DNA of 64,000 nt from Mycobacteroides chelonae (GCA_014204435.1 JACHLF010000003.1:62001-126000), one strand, 5' to 3'; positions 54,296 to 63,342 are shown, numbered from the stretch's first letter. Made by a program: numbers and translations. The notes: generated from the sequence alone by a model not told the origin.

Positions 54296-55743
54296 GCGGC
54301 ATCGGCTCCTTGCGCCGTGCGCTCATGTAGGACCATCGGAATTCCGCATTTCGGGCGATAGGTCACTTGCGGCAGCGCTTCCGGATTGTGGCCTGGAACC
54401 AGGTCCAGTGTGTATCTCTGCGCGATCATCGCGGTGATGAGGACTGCTTCCATCTGAGCGAAGCCCGCTCCAATGCAGATGCGTTTGCCACCGCCGAAAG
54501 GGAGGTAGGCGCCACGCGGCGGCTTGGGGGCTCCCGGCATGAAACGCATGTAGTCGAAGCCCTCAGGGTTATCCCACACGTCGGGGTCGCGGTGTGCGAA
54601 GTACAGCGAGGGCACGACGATCGTGCCCGGTGTGATTGTCGAGCCCTTGAACTCGTCAATTTCGATCGCTTCTCTCACGAGCGTGTGTACCGGAGAGTAG
54701 AGGCGCAGTGTCTCCTGGAACACCGCCCCACATATCGGTAAGGATGGGATGTCCTCGACAGTGGGAGTCCGGCCTGCGAGCACGGTGTCTACCTCGTCGT
54801 ACAAGTCCGCGCGCACCTGAGGGTTCTTCGACAGAACGGTCCACATCCATGCCAGGGCGGTGGCTGTCGTCTCATGGCCCGCAAGCAGGAACGTTGCCAC
54901 TTCATCGCAAATCTGCCGATCTGACAGGCTCGCTCCGGTCTCTTCATCGCGCAGCCCGATGAGCTGGCTGAGCAGGTCGTTGCCTACGGACCGGCCCGCA
55001 GCTGCCGCTTTGCGGCGCTCGGCGATGAGAGCAAGGATCGTCTTTTCGAGTTCGTCGGCGGCCTGTACCAGCTGCCGGTGTCCGAACGGGCGGATGCGCA
55101 TCGCATTATCAACCGATAAGCCGGGCACGATGCGCGCAAGCCCGGTTGACAAGACTTTTGCGGCGTTGATGGCTACTTTGACCCCCACATCGACGTGATG
55201 GCCCACCCTGTCGAGATCTTCGACTTGAAATGACATGCCGAACAGTGCGGATCCCACAACGCCCAAGGTGACGTGCATCATTTCCGCGGATATGTCGATA
55301 GGCGTTTCTTTCGGGCGCGTTGCCCAGCGCCCGAGGAGTCGGTCGATGACGGCGACCATGGTGTGCTCGAACACCGGAAGTGCGCGGTGGGAGAACATGG
55401 GTTGCATCATCCTGCGGTTGCGTGTCCAGGCTGGAATATCATTGGTGGTAAGTAGACCTTTGCCCAAGAGCCTGATAAGCAGCTCGTACTCACGCGACTT
55501 GCAATAATTCTGCTGACGGGACACAAATACTTGTTCGATCAGCCGATGGTCGCGAGTGAACACAGCATTGAGACCCACAAGCCTGACCCCAACGGACTTC
55601 TCGGATTCGAGTAGCCGGCCCACGGCCTCGATCATGTCCCCTTGTAGTTTCGATAGAAACTGCAGCCTTTCGATCAGGTTGAGGTAACGGACCTGGTCTG
55701 TCGAGCTGGTGCTGACTACAGATGTACTCAAGATGTTGTCCAC
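54292..55743 (-). CDS. Cytochrome P450
   Basis: A 483-aa P450 monooxygenase. The I-helix is FLLAGHETTATALAW, the ExxR motif is FQETLRLYSPV, and the heme-binding loop FGGGKRICIG holds Cys423. The overall length and the FGGGKRICIG loop suggest the soluble bacterial relatives of fatty-acid hydroxylating P450s (CYP102/CYP4-like). The substrate is unknown. It starts at GTG 55743 with GAGGAAG immediately upstream. It sits between the SDR (overlapping stop/start) and the monooxygenase gene (51 bp). A redox partner is not encoded adjacently. Confidence 0.94.
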   Translation of the reverse strand: MDNILSTSVVSTSSTDQVRYLNLIERLQFLSKLQGDMIEAVGRLLESEKSVGVRLVGLNAVFTRDHRLIEQVFVSRQQNYCKSREYELLIRLLGKGLLTTNDIPAWTRNRRMMQPMFSHRALPVFEHTMVAVIDRLLGRWATRPKETPIDISAEMMHVTLGVVGSALFGMSFQVEDLDRVGHHVDVGVKVAINAAKVLSTGLARIVPGLSVDNAMRIRPFGHRQLVQAADELEKTILALIAERRKAAAAGRSVGNDLLSQLIGLRDEETGASLSDRQICDEVATFLLAGHETTATALAWMWTVLSKNPQVRADLYDEVDTVLAGRTPTVEDIPSLPICGAVFQETLRLYSPVHTLVREAIEIDEFKGSTITPGTIVVPSLYFAHRDPDVWDNPEGFDYMRFMPGAPKPPRGAYLPFGGGKRICIGAGFAQMEAVLITAMIAQRYTLDLVPGHNPEALPQVTYRPKCGIPMVLHERTAQGADAA

Positions 55744-55794
55744 CCTTCCTCTTCTGTTCCATCGATTGTTTCGAGTGTTAGGCGCGCCGGTCGC

Positions 55795-57388
55795 TCATCT
55801 TCGCGATCCGGCTTCAGCTTGGGCGGTTTGCGTGAATGTGGAGTCAGTTTCAGTTCGCTGAGCGGCGCCCCTTTTGGCCGCAAAGGATTCTGTCGACGTA
55901 TGTCGGCCACCGGTCAGGATGAATTCAGATGCATCAGGTCTTGCCAATACGGTGCGGTGTCGCTGGGGCAGCCATGGCCAAAGCTCTGGCGTACTGTCCT
56001 GGCCGAGGTACCAACTGGTGCAGCCCGATGTCCATATCGTGTCCGGCATGGCTGCTCGCACATCGGCGTAGAACTGTACGGTGGATTCATTGGTTGGTTC
56101 GGCGGTATCGAAATCGCCTGTCTGCCAACGTTGAATCCATTGCGTGATGTAGTTGACCTGTGTCTCGGCTATGGCGATTAGCGATGAGTTTCCTACGGGA
56201 CTGTGGGGTCCCATGATGGTGAAGAAGTTGGGAAATCCCGGAATGGCAACTGTTTTGTATGCTCGCGGACCCTCGGCCCAGGCTTGTCCCAATGTGATGT
56301 CGTCGCGTCCGGTTATTGTCATTGGACGCATGAACGCGTGCGCATCGAAGCCAGTGGCGAGGATGAGCACATCAAGATCGTGCAACTCGGCGTTATTCTC
56401 GGTCACTACGCCTTCGGGGACTATGCGTTCGATGGGGTCGACGACCAGGGAGACATTGGGCCGCTGTACCGCGGTATAGAAACTCCCGGACATCACCAGG
56501 CGCTTGCACATCGGTTCATAGTCGGGTGTCAGTTGTGCCCGAAGCCGAGCGTTTTTTGACGGTTGCCAGATTGAGGCGACACACTTTGCCGATCACTGAA
56601 CGTTGCCAGCCTGGTTGGACTACCGCATGCTGGAAAATGCCAACGGCAGCGCGGGTCAACAGGTATGCGGCGCGGTTGAGCGGTTGAACACGCAGTGCCT
56701 GACGGACTGCCCACGGGACGTGTCCGTTTGGCACGGGCAGAATCCACTGCGGGGTGCGCTGAAAAATAGTCAGCTGCTCGACCTCGGCAGCGACGCTTGA
56801 GATGATCTGCGTGGCTGTAGAACCCGTACCGATGATCCCGACACGCTTTTCCGCGATCGAGATTGAGGGATCCCAGCGCGCCGAATGCAGCGTCGCGCCC
56901 TTGAACTGGTCCAGACCGGGGATGTCCGGATACTTGGGATCGCGTAGGATACCCGTTGCCGAGATCAGGAAGTCGACCTCGTCGCGGTTGCCATCGGATA
57001 GCGTTACGGCCCAGGATGCTCCGGTGAATTGGGCGTCGATGACTGCTGTGTGGCAACGGATATGGGGCCGAACGCCGTAGTCGTTCGCGACTTTCTCCAG
57101 ATACTCGTCGATCTCAGCACCCGATGCGAACCACATGCTCCAACTGGGGTTGGGGGCAAATTCGTACTGGTAGAAATGAGATGGCACGTCGCAAGCCACA
57201 CCAGGATATGTGTTCGCGTGCCAGGTACCTCCGATCTTGTCCGACTTCTCGTAGATCGTGAAGGACTCGATGCCCGCCTGCAGCAACTGCACACCCATGG
57301 CGATGCCGGACAACCCTGCTCCGACTACGGCGACACGCGGCGTGCGCGTTCGGTGTAGGGGACGTCGGTTTTGGACAGCTTCGGCCAT
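55795..57388 (-). pseudogene. MymA-like flavin monooxygenase with a frameshift in a poly-A tract
   Basis: The N-terminal frame (57388 to 56516) has FAD motif VAVVGAGLSGIAMGVQLL, the BVMO-type segment GTWHANTYPGVACDVPSH and the NADPH motif VGIIGTGSTATQII. The C-terminal frame (to 55795) carries DVLILATGFDAHAFMRPM and GPHSPVGNSSLIAIAE, close to M. tuberculosis MymA as I remember it. The frames separate at a run of six A on the coding strand (56552-56557 as T6). Removing one A gives LRAQLTPDYEPMCKRLVMSG and a protein of about 530 aa. Either a mutation, slippage-dependent expression or a sequence error. Confidence 0.85.
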
Positions 57389-57475
57389 GCGCCCCAACCT
57401 ATGCCTGCGGAGCGCCCGCCTTAATACCTGTTGTGGACATTAATCTGACACTTGTGGACAAGGCTGGCAGTTGAG

Positions 57476-58502
57476 TCATGTGCGGTACCGAATAGGTGTA
57501 ACACCATGCCAACGTTTGAAAGCCCGCGTGAATGCGCTCGGATCGGAGTAGCCCAAACGCTGTGCTGTCTGGGCGACGGTAAGGCCTACATGCGAGAGTA
57601 GATCGGCTGCCAGTGTTGCCCGCGTCTCTTCAACGAGTTCATGGTATGACGTTTCTTCGTCGGCCAGCCGCCTCCGCAACGTTCGGGGATGTATCCGCAA
57701 TGCCCACGCTGCATGCTCCAGCGTGGGCATGTCTTTATGCTGCTCCAGCAACATCGTTCGTACAGCCGACGAGAGTCCCGTGCGAATCGCGCGTCGTTCG
57801 AGTAGCTCCTCGCAATGACCAATACACGCTGCCAGCGTGGATTGGTCGGCCTGCGGAAGGCACTGATCGAGCAATGCCGCGGGAAAGCGAATGCAGGTGC
57901 GGTCTGCGCCACACGTCACGGATGCGAGGCTTCTGGGGAGCCCGGCCAAGACGGGCTCCAGCGATTCGCGAGTGCCGACATAGTCGACATATGTCTGCGT
58001 GGTGAATTCTGCGATCACCAGCGGAGCAAACGTCGATATTGGACAGCGTTCCCACAAAGTCACGCTCGATGAAGAAATCCCGAACGTCTGATGGCAGGTG
58101 CGCTGCGCTCAGAGAGATGTTGCACCAATCGCCAGATTCCTCAACGTCGAAGATCACGTGCAACGATGTCAGTGCGAAAAACCGCAGCCCGACGGCGATC
58201 ACTTCTCGGAACGATCCGCACGACATAACGGCAAGTCCAAGCAACCCAAAATTAGTGAGGGACGCACGAGCGCCGACTCGCGCGGCCAACAGAGGCTCGT
58301 GGGGCGCGGCTCTCAGAAGGTTGCGGACCATAGTGAATTCGTCTCGTGTCGAGACGAGAAAATCTGGATCGAACAGATCGGCCGACTCGACCTGTGTCCC
58401 GGTCAGAACGTCGGCGACATCCATCCCCATTTCTTCGGCCACTGCACACAAGTGGCGAGACCAGACGACAAGATGTCCTGTGCCGATGTTCAAAGCGGCC
58501 AT
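57476..58502 (-). pseudogene. AraC-family regulator (VirS-like) with a frameshift
   Basis: Frame 1 (from ATG 58502) encodes the ligand-binding-like N-terminal domain (GARASLTNFGLLGLAVMS) up to FFIERDFV. Frame 2 continues with APLVIAEFTTQTYVDY and ends in an AraC helix-turn-helix domain (LRIHPRTLRRRLADEE, SAFTRAFKRWHGVTPIRYRT). The junction is a GGG at 58053-58051; deleting one G restores one 341-codon gene. It lies upstream of the MymA-like gene on the same strand, whereas VirS is divergent from mymA in M. tuberculosis. Confidence 0.85.
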
Positions 58503-58543
58503 CCGTTGAAGCTAGCAAGCACACCCGGTCTTTGAGAACCAGC

Positions 58544-58660
58544 ATGACGACAAAATTTGAATCGCATCAGCTTGAACTCAACTACGTTGGGTCTGCTGCA
58601 CGGATAGGTGACAGTTTGACCTGCCCCACCGTTCGGGTTCCAGATTCGGTGACTAACTGA
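58544..58660 (+). CDS. Small ORF of unknown function, first of a coupled chain
   Basis: A 38-codon ORF (MTTKFESHQLELNYV..., ending VPDSVTN) divergent from the AraC gene with 41 bp between starts. Its TGA overlaps the next ATG by one base (TGATG), a typical coupling arrangement. The ribosome binding site is weak and the family is unrecognised. The base composition is lower in GC than neighbouring genes. It may be a relic. Confidence 0.3.
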   Translation: MTTKFESHQLELNYVGSAARIGDSLTCPTVRVPDSVTN

Positions 58661-58986
58661 TGGCCTTCTGCGAAAGGCTGACAGGTAGGGCACAGCTGTC
58701 TATCGCCGATACTTCCGTTCGGCGCTTGCTTCGGCTTGCCAGTCGCGCTTTGTGGGCAAAGGAATTGGCGGAGAAGGTGTTTGAGTCAAATGACCCGAAG
58801 CCGACGCCGGTTGCACTGCGGGCGGCTATGGGGTAGCTCAGCGTTAGTTTGAGCGAACTTGAAGCGGGTGCACTCGATGCGGCCGATGACTGGCGTCATG
58901 TTCATGAGTTCGCAGTGCAACGAGTAATCAAGACATTGCAGAGGCCTGAGGTAGCACAAAAAAAGTGGCGGGCAAACGATAAATGA
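58660..58986 (+). pseudogene. Unidentified small gene interrupted by an in-frame TAG
   Basis: From ATG 58660 the frame runs 58 codons (MAFCERLTGRAQLSIAD..., ESNDPKPTPVALRAAMG) to TAG 58834-58836. It then continues in the same frame for 49 more codons (SELEAGALDAADDWRHVHEF..., VAQKKWRANDK) to TGA 58984-58986, which overlaps the next ATG by four bases (ATGA). The continuity of style and the coupling at both ends suggest one former gene of about 108 codons with a nonsense mutation. The family is not recognised. Confidence 0.4.
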
Positions 58987-59428
58987 CGAGTCCTAATGCG
59001 CCTATCGAGGGGGAAGTCGCTGCGGTGCTGAGCAGCCGTGAAGTGCTTCTTAATCGCGGTGAATCGGATGGCGTCGAGATCGGCACACGGTGTGTGATTC
59101 TCGACGCTGGTACGACGGTCAAACTGCCCGGCACCGACCGGGAGGTGGGCGTGCGGATGCCGAAAACGGTTGTGAAGGTGGTCCGGTTTGAGGGCCTGTA
59201 CGCGTCGGTAGGACGTACCTGTCGGACGATCAAGAGTGTTCCCCAGGCCTAGCCACCCCAGATCATCCCGAGACTTTCCACTACGACGATTCGGACGCAA
59301 TTGTGAAGTCACGCGACAAAGTCGTTCGAAAGGGCGATTTGGTCAGACAGACGGACGGACGAGAGTACCTGGACTGCCTCTGGGGTCGTGAAAGCTGGCC
59401 GTCTAGGCGAACGCGAATAACACCCTAG
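58983..59428 (+). pseudogene. Small beta-rich protein gene with C-terminal frameshift
   Basis: Frame 1 gives MTSPNAPIEGEVAAVLSSRE...GVEIGTRCVILDAG...VRMPKTVVKVVRFE, a compact beta-strand protein, ending at TAG 59250-59252. In the next frame the sequence continues sensibly: LATPDHPETFHYDDSDAIV and VVRKGDLVRQTDG, ending TAG 59426-59428. The shift falls near CCCC at 59241-59244. Similar actinobacterial proteins end with a DESD...KVGD.VRQ segment, so the two parts belong together. The function is unknown. It is next to the tRNA cluster. Confidence 0.5.
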
Positions 59429-59499
59429 GTAAGTTCACGAATAGTTCATGCGATGTGAATCCGTCAGTAAAAACTGCCGTCTAGCTGCGTAAATGCTGG

Positions 59500-59571
59500 T
59501 GCGCGATACTGGGATTGAACCAGTGACCTCTTCCGTGTCAGGGAAGCGCTCTCCCGCTGAGCTAATCGCGC
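59500..59571 (-). tRNA. tRNA-Val (GAC)
   Basis: A 72-nt cloverleaf on the minus strand. The acceptor arms GCGCGAT/ATCGCGC pair perfectly, the anticodon loop CTGACAC carries GAC, and the T-arm contains GGTTCAATCC. The discriminator is A. CCA is not encoded. Confidence 0.95.
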
Positions 59572-59583
59572 GGGTCTTTATGG

Positions 59584-59654
59584 AGGTGGAGACGGGAATC
59601 GAACCCGTGTGCACGGCTTTGCAGGCCGTTGCCTCACCACTCGGCCACTCCACC
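59584..59654 (-). tRNA. tRNA-Cys (GCA)
   Basis: A 71-nt cloverleaf on the minus strand. The acceptor arms GGTGGAG/CTCCACC pair, the anticodon loop CTGCAAA carries GCA, and the T-arm contains GGTTCGAATCC. It lies 12 bp from tRNA-Val(GAC) and is probably co-transcribed with it. Confidence 0.95.
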
Positions 59655-59680
59655 GCTCGGGATGCCTGTCTACCCCTTCG

Positions 59681-59753
59681 AGCGGATGACGGGATTCGAA
59701 CCCGCGACCCTCACCTTGGCAAGGTGATGCGCTACCAACTGCGCTACATCCGC
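59681..59753 (-). tRNA. tRNA-Gly (GCC)
   Basis: A 73-nt cloverleaf on the minus strand. The acceptor arms GCGGATG/CATCCGC pair, the anticodon loop TTGCCAA carries GCC, and the T-arm contains GGTTCGAATCC. It is first in the Gly-Cys-Val leftward cluster. Confidence 0.95.
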
Positions 59754-59893
59754 GCGCAACGGATGAGATCGTCACCCGGTGCGAAGTGAAACAGTAGTCG
59801 AACGAGAGGTTTAATCACAAATCCCTTGCGTGCGCGGCCCGTAGGCTGCCGAACTTCGGTCTTTCCGGCGTCTCGTGCTAGCCTTTCACCTCG

Positions 59894-59910
59894 GTTGATC
59901 AGCGATCAAC
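59894..59910 (+). other. Hairpin in the leader of tRNA-Val (CAC)
   Basis: GTTGATC-AGC-GATCAAC is a perfect 7-3-7 inverted repeat ending four bases before the tRNA 5' end. It would form a hairpin in the precursor next to the RNase P cleavage site, or be a protein-binding palindrome in the promoter. Confidence 0.5.
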
Positions 59911-59914
59911 ACGC

Positions 59915-59986
59915 GGTCTCGTAGCTCAGCGGAAGAGCACTCGCCTCACACGCGAGGGGTCGCTGGTTCGAACCCAGCCGGGACCA
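59915..59986 (+). tRNA. tRNA-Val (CAC)
   Basis: A 72-nt cloverleaf on the plus strand. The acceptor arms GGTCTCG/CGGGACC pair with one G-T pair, the anticodon loop CTCACAC carries CAC, and the T-arm contains GGTTCGAACCC. It is divergent from the Gly-Cys-Val cluster, with 161 bp between them. Confidence 0.95.
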
Positions 59987-60122
59987 CAGAAGAAGTACAG
60001 GCAGACGAGGTCTTCAATTCTGCCCGCAGCGGTGGAAGTCACGCCCGGCACTCGTGAGAACACAGTAGGCCTAACCTGGCGCCCCCGGACGTCAGCGTCA
60101 GTTTCCGCGCGCCAGCGACCTA

Positions 60123-61169
60123 CTAGCGCGCGTCTAACTCGGCCAAGAAGCTGTCGATGGCCGGCCATGTCTCGTGTACACCTGCCGACAGCGCTACCAG
60201 TCCGAGATGGCTCGCCTCCACCGTAGTGAACCGAACGTCCGCAGACTTGAGCATCGCCACGCCGTGATGCACACACTGCCACGGCGCGATGGCATCGCGG
60301 TGGCTGCCGAACAGCTGGATCGGCAACGTCAGAGCCGTCAGATCAAGGGTGTAACCGGCCACATTGACCACGCCGGCGGCGATCTCATCGTGATAGATGA
60401 AACGGCCCCACATCTGTGAGACGGCTCGTCCTGGATAACCGGGGAAGGCATCCTGAAATCGGTCGATCACTTCAGCCTTGGCCAAGGCTTCGGTGTTGTC
60501 CAGATTGTTCAGCAGGAACCAGGGTCGCTTGATTTCTCGGTCCCATGAGGTGGCGCGGTAGGCGGCCTGTACTACCGGTGCAGGAATGCCGCCGAGTGCC
60601 CGCAACACCGTGGTGACGGCATAGCCGTTGGTGCGTTTGGTGATTCGGCGTGCCTCGGGATAGCCGGGGATTTTTCCATAGTCCAACGGGGTGCCGATCG
60701 CGACGATCGAGCGGATCGGCAATCCACGGTCGGCTGCCGCGGACAGGAGGCTCAGGGTACCGCCCAGGCTCCACCCAATCAGGTCGAGTTCCGATTTTCC
60801 GGAATCGATGAGTACCCGCTCTATGGCCTGCGGAATGATGTCGGCGAAGAATGCCTCCAGACCCAAATGCCTATCTGCCCAGCCGATCTCGCCATAGTCA
60901 ACGACGTAGGTTGGGCGTCCCTGCTCGAGCAGGTGTGCCACCAGCGATTGCCCCGGCGCGAGGTCGTAACACGTTGCCGACGCGGCCAGCGGCGGAACTA
61001 GGAGGACTGGGACGGCATCGGACTCACGCGGATCGTCAGTGCCATAGCGGCGCAATTGGCGGTGCGGTTCGTCGAACAGCACAACATGGCTGGTAGGTCT
61101 GGGTGGGTGCACACCGTCGCCGAAAGTGATGGCGAACAAGTTTCTCGCCGAGACCGGAATCGAAGCCAT
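60123..61169 (-). CDS. PHA-synthase-like alpha/beta hydrolase
   Basis: A 348-aa protein resembling the class III polyhydroxyalkanoate synthase / PhaC family: PVLLVPPLAASATCYDLAPG, VVDYGEIGWADRHLGLEAFF, nucleophile elbow LIGWSLGGTLS with Ser134, IAIGTPLDYG-like (VAIGTPLDYGKIPGYP), acid region LFGSHRDAIAPW and histidine ASHLGLVAL. True PHA synthases use Cys in a GxCxG elbow. The Ser here points to a hydrolase or acyltransferase. The start ATG 61169 follows AGAAGGAGA. It is divergent from the GGDEF gene. Confidence 0.85.
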   Translation of the reverse strand: MASIPVSARNLFAITFGDGVHPPRPTSHVVLFDEPHRQLRRYGTDDPRESDAVPVLLVPPLAASATCYDLAPGQSLVAHLLEQGRPTYVVDYGEIGWADRHLGLEAFFADIIPQAIERVLIDSGKSELDLIGWSLGGTLSLLSAAADRGLPIRSIVAIGTPLDYGKIPGYPEARRITKRTNGYAVTTVLRALGGIPAPVVQAAYRATSWDREIKRPWFLLNNLDNTEALAKAEVIDRFQDAFPGYPGRAVSQMWGRFIYHDEIAAGVVNVAGYTLDLTALTLPIQLFGSHRDAIAPWQCVHHGVAMLKSADVRFTTVEASHLGLVALSAGVHETWPAIDSFLAELDAR

Positions 61170-61376
61170 GATTAGTTCGCGCTCTCCTTCTTGCCGACAG
61201 TGCCCGCCCAATGCTGGGCACCAAAGCCTTTCAGCAGACCGGTCGATATACAACGGTTTGTGGCGCGCACGACACGGGGGTGCACGGCTCTTCGCGTGAG
61301 GCGGTCTTTCCGCTCTGGGGATCGTGTGTTGCCATACTGGCTTCGGTCGGGATGAACTAAGCACCATAGGGGACAT

Positions 61377-62429
61377 ATGGGTGCGTTCACCGGCACCGCA
61401 GGAGTCACGAGCGCGTTGCCTCTCGGTGACGTAACGCGGTGGTGGAGCACACCGTCACGCTACGACCAGATGATGGGCTACTTCTCGACGCGCTTCATGC
61501 GTTTGGCACCGCGTGCACTGGCCCTCATCCCGCTTGCCATGGAGTTTTCGCCGATGGGACCGCGTACCGGCGTATGGCGTTGGCTCGACATTCTGGCGAG
61601 CCTGGTCGCATTTTTCTGGATGCTGAGATGGTGGTTGGGGCCGCTGCCGAAAGAATCGGAATCTGTGGTGTTTTCGGTTACTTCGGTTGCCTCGGTATGC
61701 ATAGCGTGTTTCGCGGACTCTGATAGGGGCACCGGCATGCATGGTCTTATTTCCATGTCCTTCATGGCCATCTACATATGTTCCTTCCATGGCGCTCGGC
61801 TCATCGTTCTGTATTTGCTTGCATCTCTGGCCATACTCAGCTTTCTCGCGATTGCCGTTGACCTGCAGCAGGGTTGGGCCGTGGCTATGGCAGATTTGGT
61901 GGTCACCGCGACACTGCTGGTTGGGGTGCCGCCGATGATCCACTTCGCACAGTTGGCGCTCACCGGCGATGCCTGGGCGGCCGGGATCGACCAGCTCACC
62001 GGCCTGCACAATCGGAGAGGATTCGATGATCAGTCGATGATGTTGGCCCAAGCGGCACAAGCTGATCGGTCTGAACTGAGCATCGTCATGATCGACATCG
62101 ACCGGTTCAAACAGATCAACGATCGTTTTGGGCACGGTGTCGGTGATGTGGGCTCCCAAATCAAGGCGATCGCCGGCAATACCGCCGTGCTAGGGCGCGC
62201 TGGCGAGGAGGAGTTTTGTGTCCCGCTACTCGGGCCCGCCGCGCAGGCACCGGAGGTCGCCGAGCAGATCCGGGCAGATTCGGAATCGCTGGATGGCATG
62301 GTCACGGTCAGTGTGGGGGTTGCCGCCAGCCTGCCGGCTACGTCGAGTACCGCTCCGGACCACCTCATTGTGCAATTGGTCGCCGATGCCGATGATGCGA
62401 TGTACTCAGCAGGGCGGCAACCGGCTTGA
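61377..62429 (+). CDS. Membrane-bound GGDEF-domain protein with altered signature motif
   Basis: A 350-aa protein: about 200 residues with five or six transmembrane helices, then a GGDEF domain (from LTGLHNRRGFDDQ, IVMIDIDRFKQINDRFGHGVGD). The active-site signature reads RAGEEEF (G276-F280), where diguanylate cyclases have RxGGD/EEF. The second glycine, which contacts GTP, is Glu, a change one base away from GGG or GGA. It may be an inactive, receptor-type domain or a weak cyclase. No EAL domain is present. The ATG start at 61377 is preceded by AGGGGA. Confidence 0.88.
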   Translation: MGAFTGTAGVTSALPLGDVTRWWSTPSRYDQMMGYFSTRFMRLAPRALALIPLAMEFSPMGPRTGVWRWLDILASLVAFFWMLRWWLGPLPKESESVVFSVTSVASVCIACFADSDRGTGMHGLISMSFMAIYICSFHGARLIVLYLLASLAILSFLAIAVDLQQGWAVAMADLVVTATLLVGVPPMIHFAQLALTGDAWAAGIDQLTGLHNRRGFDDQSMMLAQAAQADRSELSIVMIDIDRFKQINDRFGHGVGDVGSQIKAIAGNTAVLGRAGEEEFCVPLLGPAAQAPEVAEQIRADSESLDGMVTVSVGVAASLPATSSTAPDHLIVQLVADADDAMYSAGRQPA

Positions 62430-62461
62430 GTTCTGGGGCGTCACCGGGTAGCGCGGCGGCG

Positions 62462-63091
62462 CTATTCGACACCGGCTATCGCCCCTGCGGGCTGGGAGAA
62501 CGCACGCAGCATGGCAGGGAAAGCGAGCCGTTCCAACATCTGGGTCTCGGCCAGGTCGGGTTCGACATAGAACTGCGCGGCCACCCCTTCGCGCAACGCG
62601 GTCGCGAGTCGGGCGATCAGCTCGGTGTCGATGATCAGTTCGCGGTGAGCGATCGACATCAGTTCGTTGATGACCCCGGCGGCCTCGCGACGTAGCCGTG
62701 CGTCGTGCTCGGCCAGCACCACGGCGGCGCTCGGTTCCCGGATCGCGTACAGCGTGAATTCCATGCTGATGAGATACCAGCGACGCTGTGTGGGGCTCTT
62801 GTCGTCGATGGCGCGGATGAAGGTGCTGAGGGGATCAGGGCTCGTGCGGCATTCGTCCAGCGCCGCCCGCAGTCGGGCGATCAGCTGCTCGCTGCTCGCG
62901 TCGAACAAGGTGAAGAAGAGCTCATCCTTGTCCGAGAAGTTCGAGTAGAACGCGCCTCGCGTGAATCCTGCTTTTTCGCAGATGTTTTCGATGCTCGCAC
63001 CATGGAAGCCGCGGGCGGCGAAAACATCCAGCGCGGCCTCCATCAGGCGTGCACGGGTGTGTTCACGCCGGCGAGTGGAACCAGTCGACAT
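62462..63091 (-). CDS. TetR/AcrR-family transcriptional regulator
   Basis: A 209-aa regulator: N-terminal RREHTRARLMEAALDVFAAR, HTH ASIENICEKAGFTRGAFYSN (about residues 33-52) and a helical ligand-binding domain. Convergent with the GGDEF gene (32 bp gap) and divergent from the class II aldolase gene. A perfect palindrome lies 36 bp upstream of its ATG, so autoregulation and control of the aldolase gene are likely. Confidence 0.9.
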   Translation of the reverse strand: MSTGSTRRREHTRARLMEAALDVFAARGFHGASIENICEKAGFTRGAFYSNFSDKDELFFTLFDASSEQLIARLRAALDECRTSPDPLSTFIRAIDDKSPTQRRWYLISMEFTLYAIREPSAAVVLAEHDARLRREAAGVINELMSIAHRELIIDTELIARLATALREGVAAQFYVEPDLAETQMLERLAFPAMLRAFSQPAGAIAGVE

Positions 63092-63127
63092 GGGCGCCCT
63101 TCCGGTGATGCTAGTGATGCTCAATCT

Positions 63128-63145
63128 AGATACAGATATGTATCT
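63128..63145. promoter_or_regulatory. Palindromic operator upstream of TetR gene
   Basis: AGATACA-GATA-TGTATCT is a perfect 7-4-7 inverted repeat in the 251-bp divergent region between the TetR gene and the class II aldolase gene. The rest of this region (63146-63342) shows no other feature except the AAAGGTGG ribosome binding site before 63343. Confidence 0.7.
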
Positions 63146-63342
63146 TATTGCCTGCGTGTGGTCGAGGGCCATTGAATCGCTCAGGTATCGCCATAAGGGC
63201 GCATGGCTGTCAGCCATCTGATTGGCAGGAAATATAGGAATATTCACCGCGGCCGTATCGCGTGCGGTTTGTCTTGACGGGTTTTCCCGGACGGGAGTAG
63301 CTTGTGGACATCGGATACAGAGTTGTACTGAAAGGTGGACGC

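Noticed and set aside
55728..55910. Alternative - strand frame over the end of the MymA-like gene (LRPKGAPLSELKLTPHSRK)
   Set aside because: It reads plausibly and could be a further shifted tail of the monooxygenase, but the family normally ends before this point, so I did not add another frameshift.
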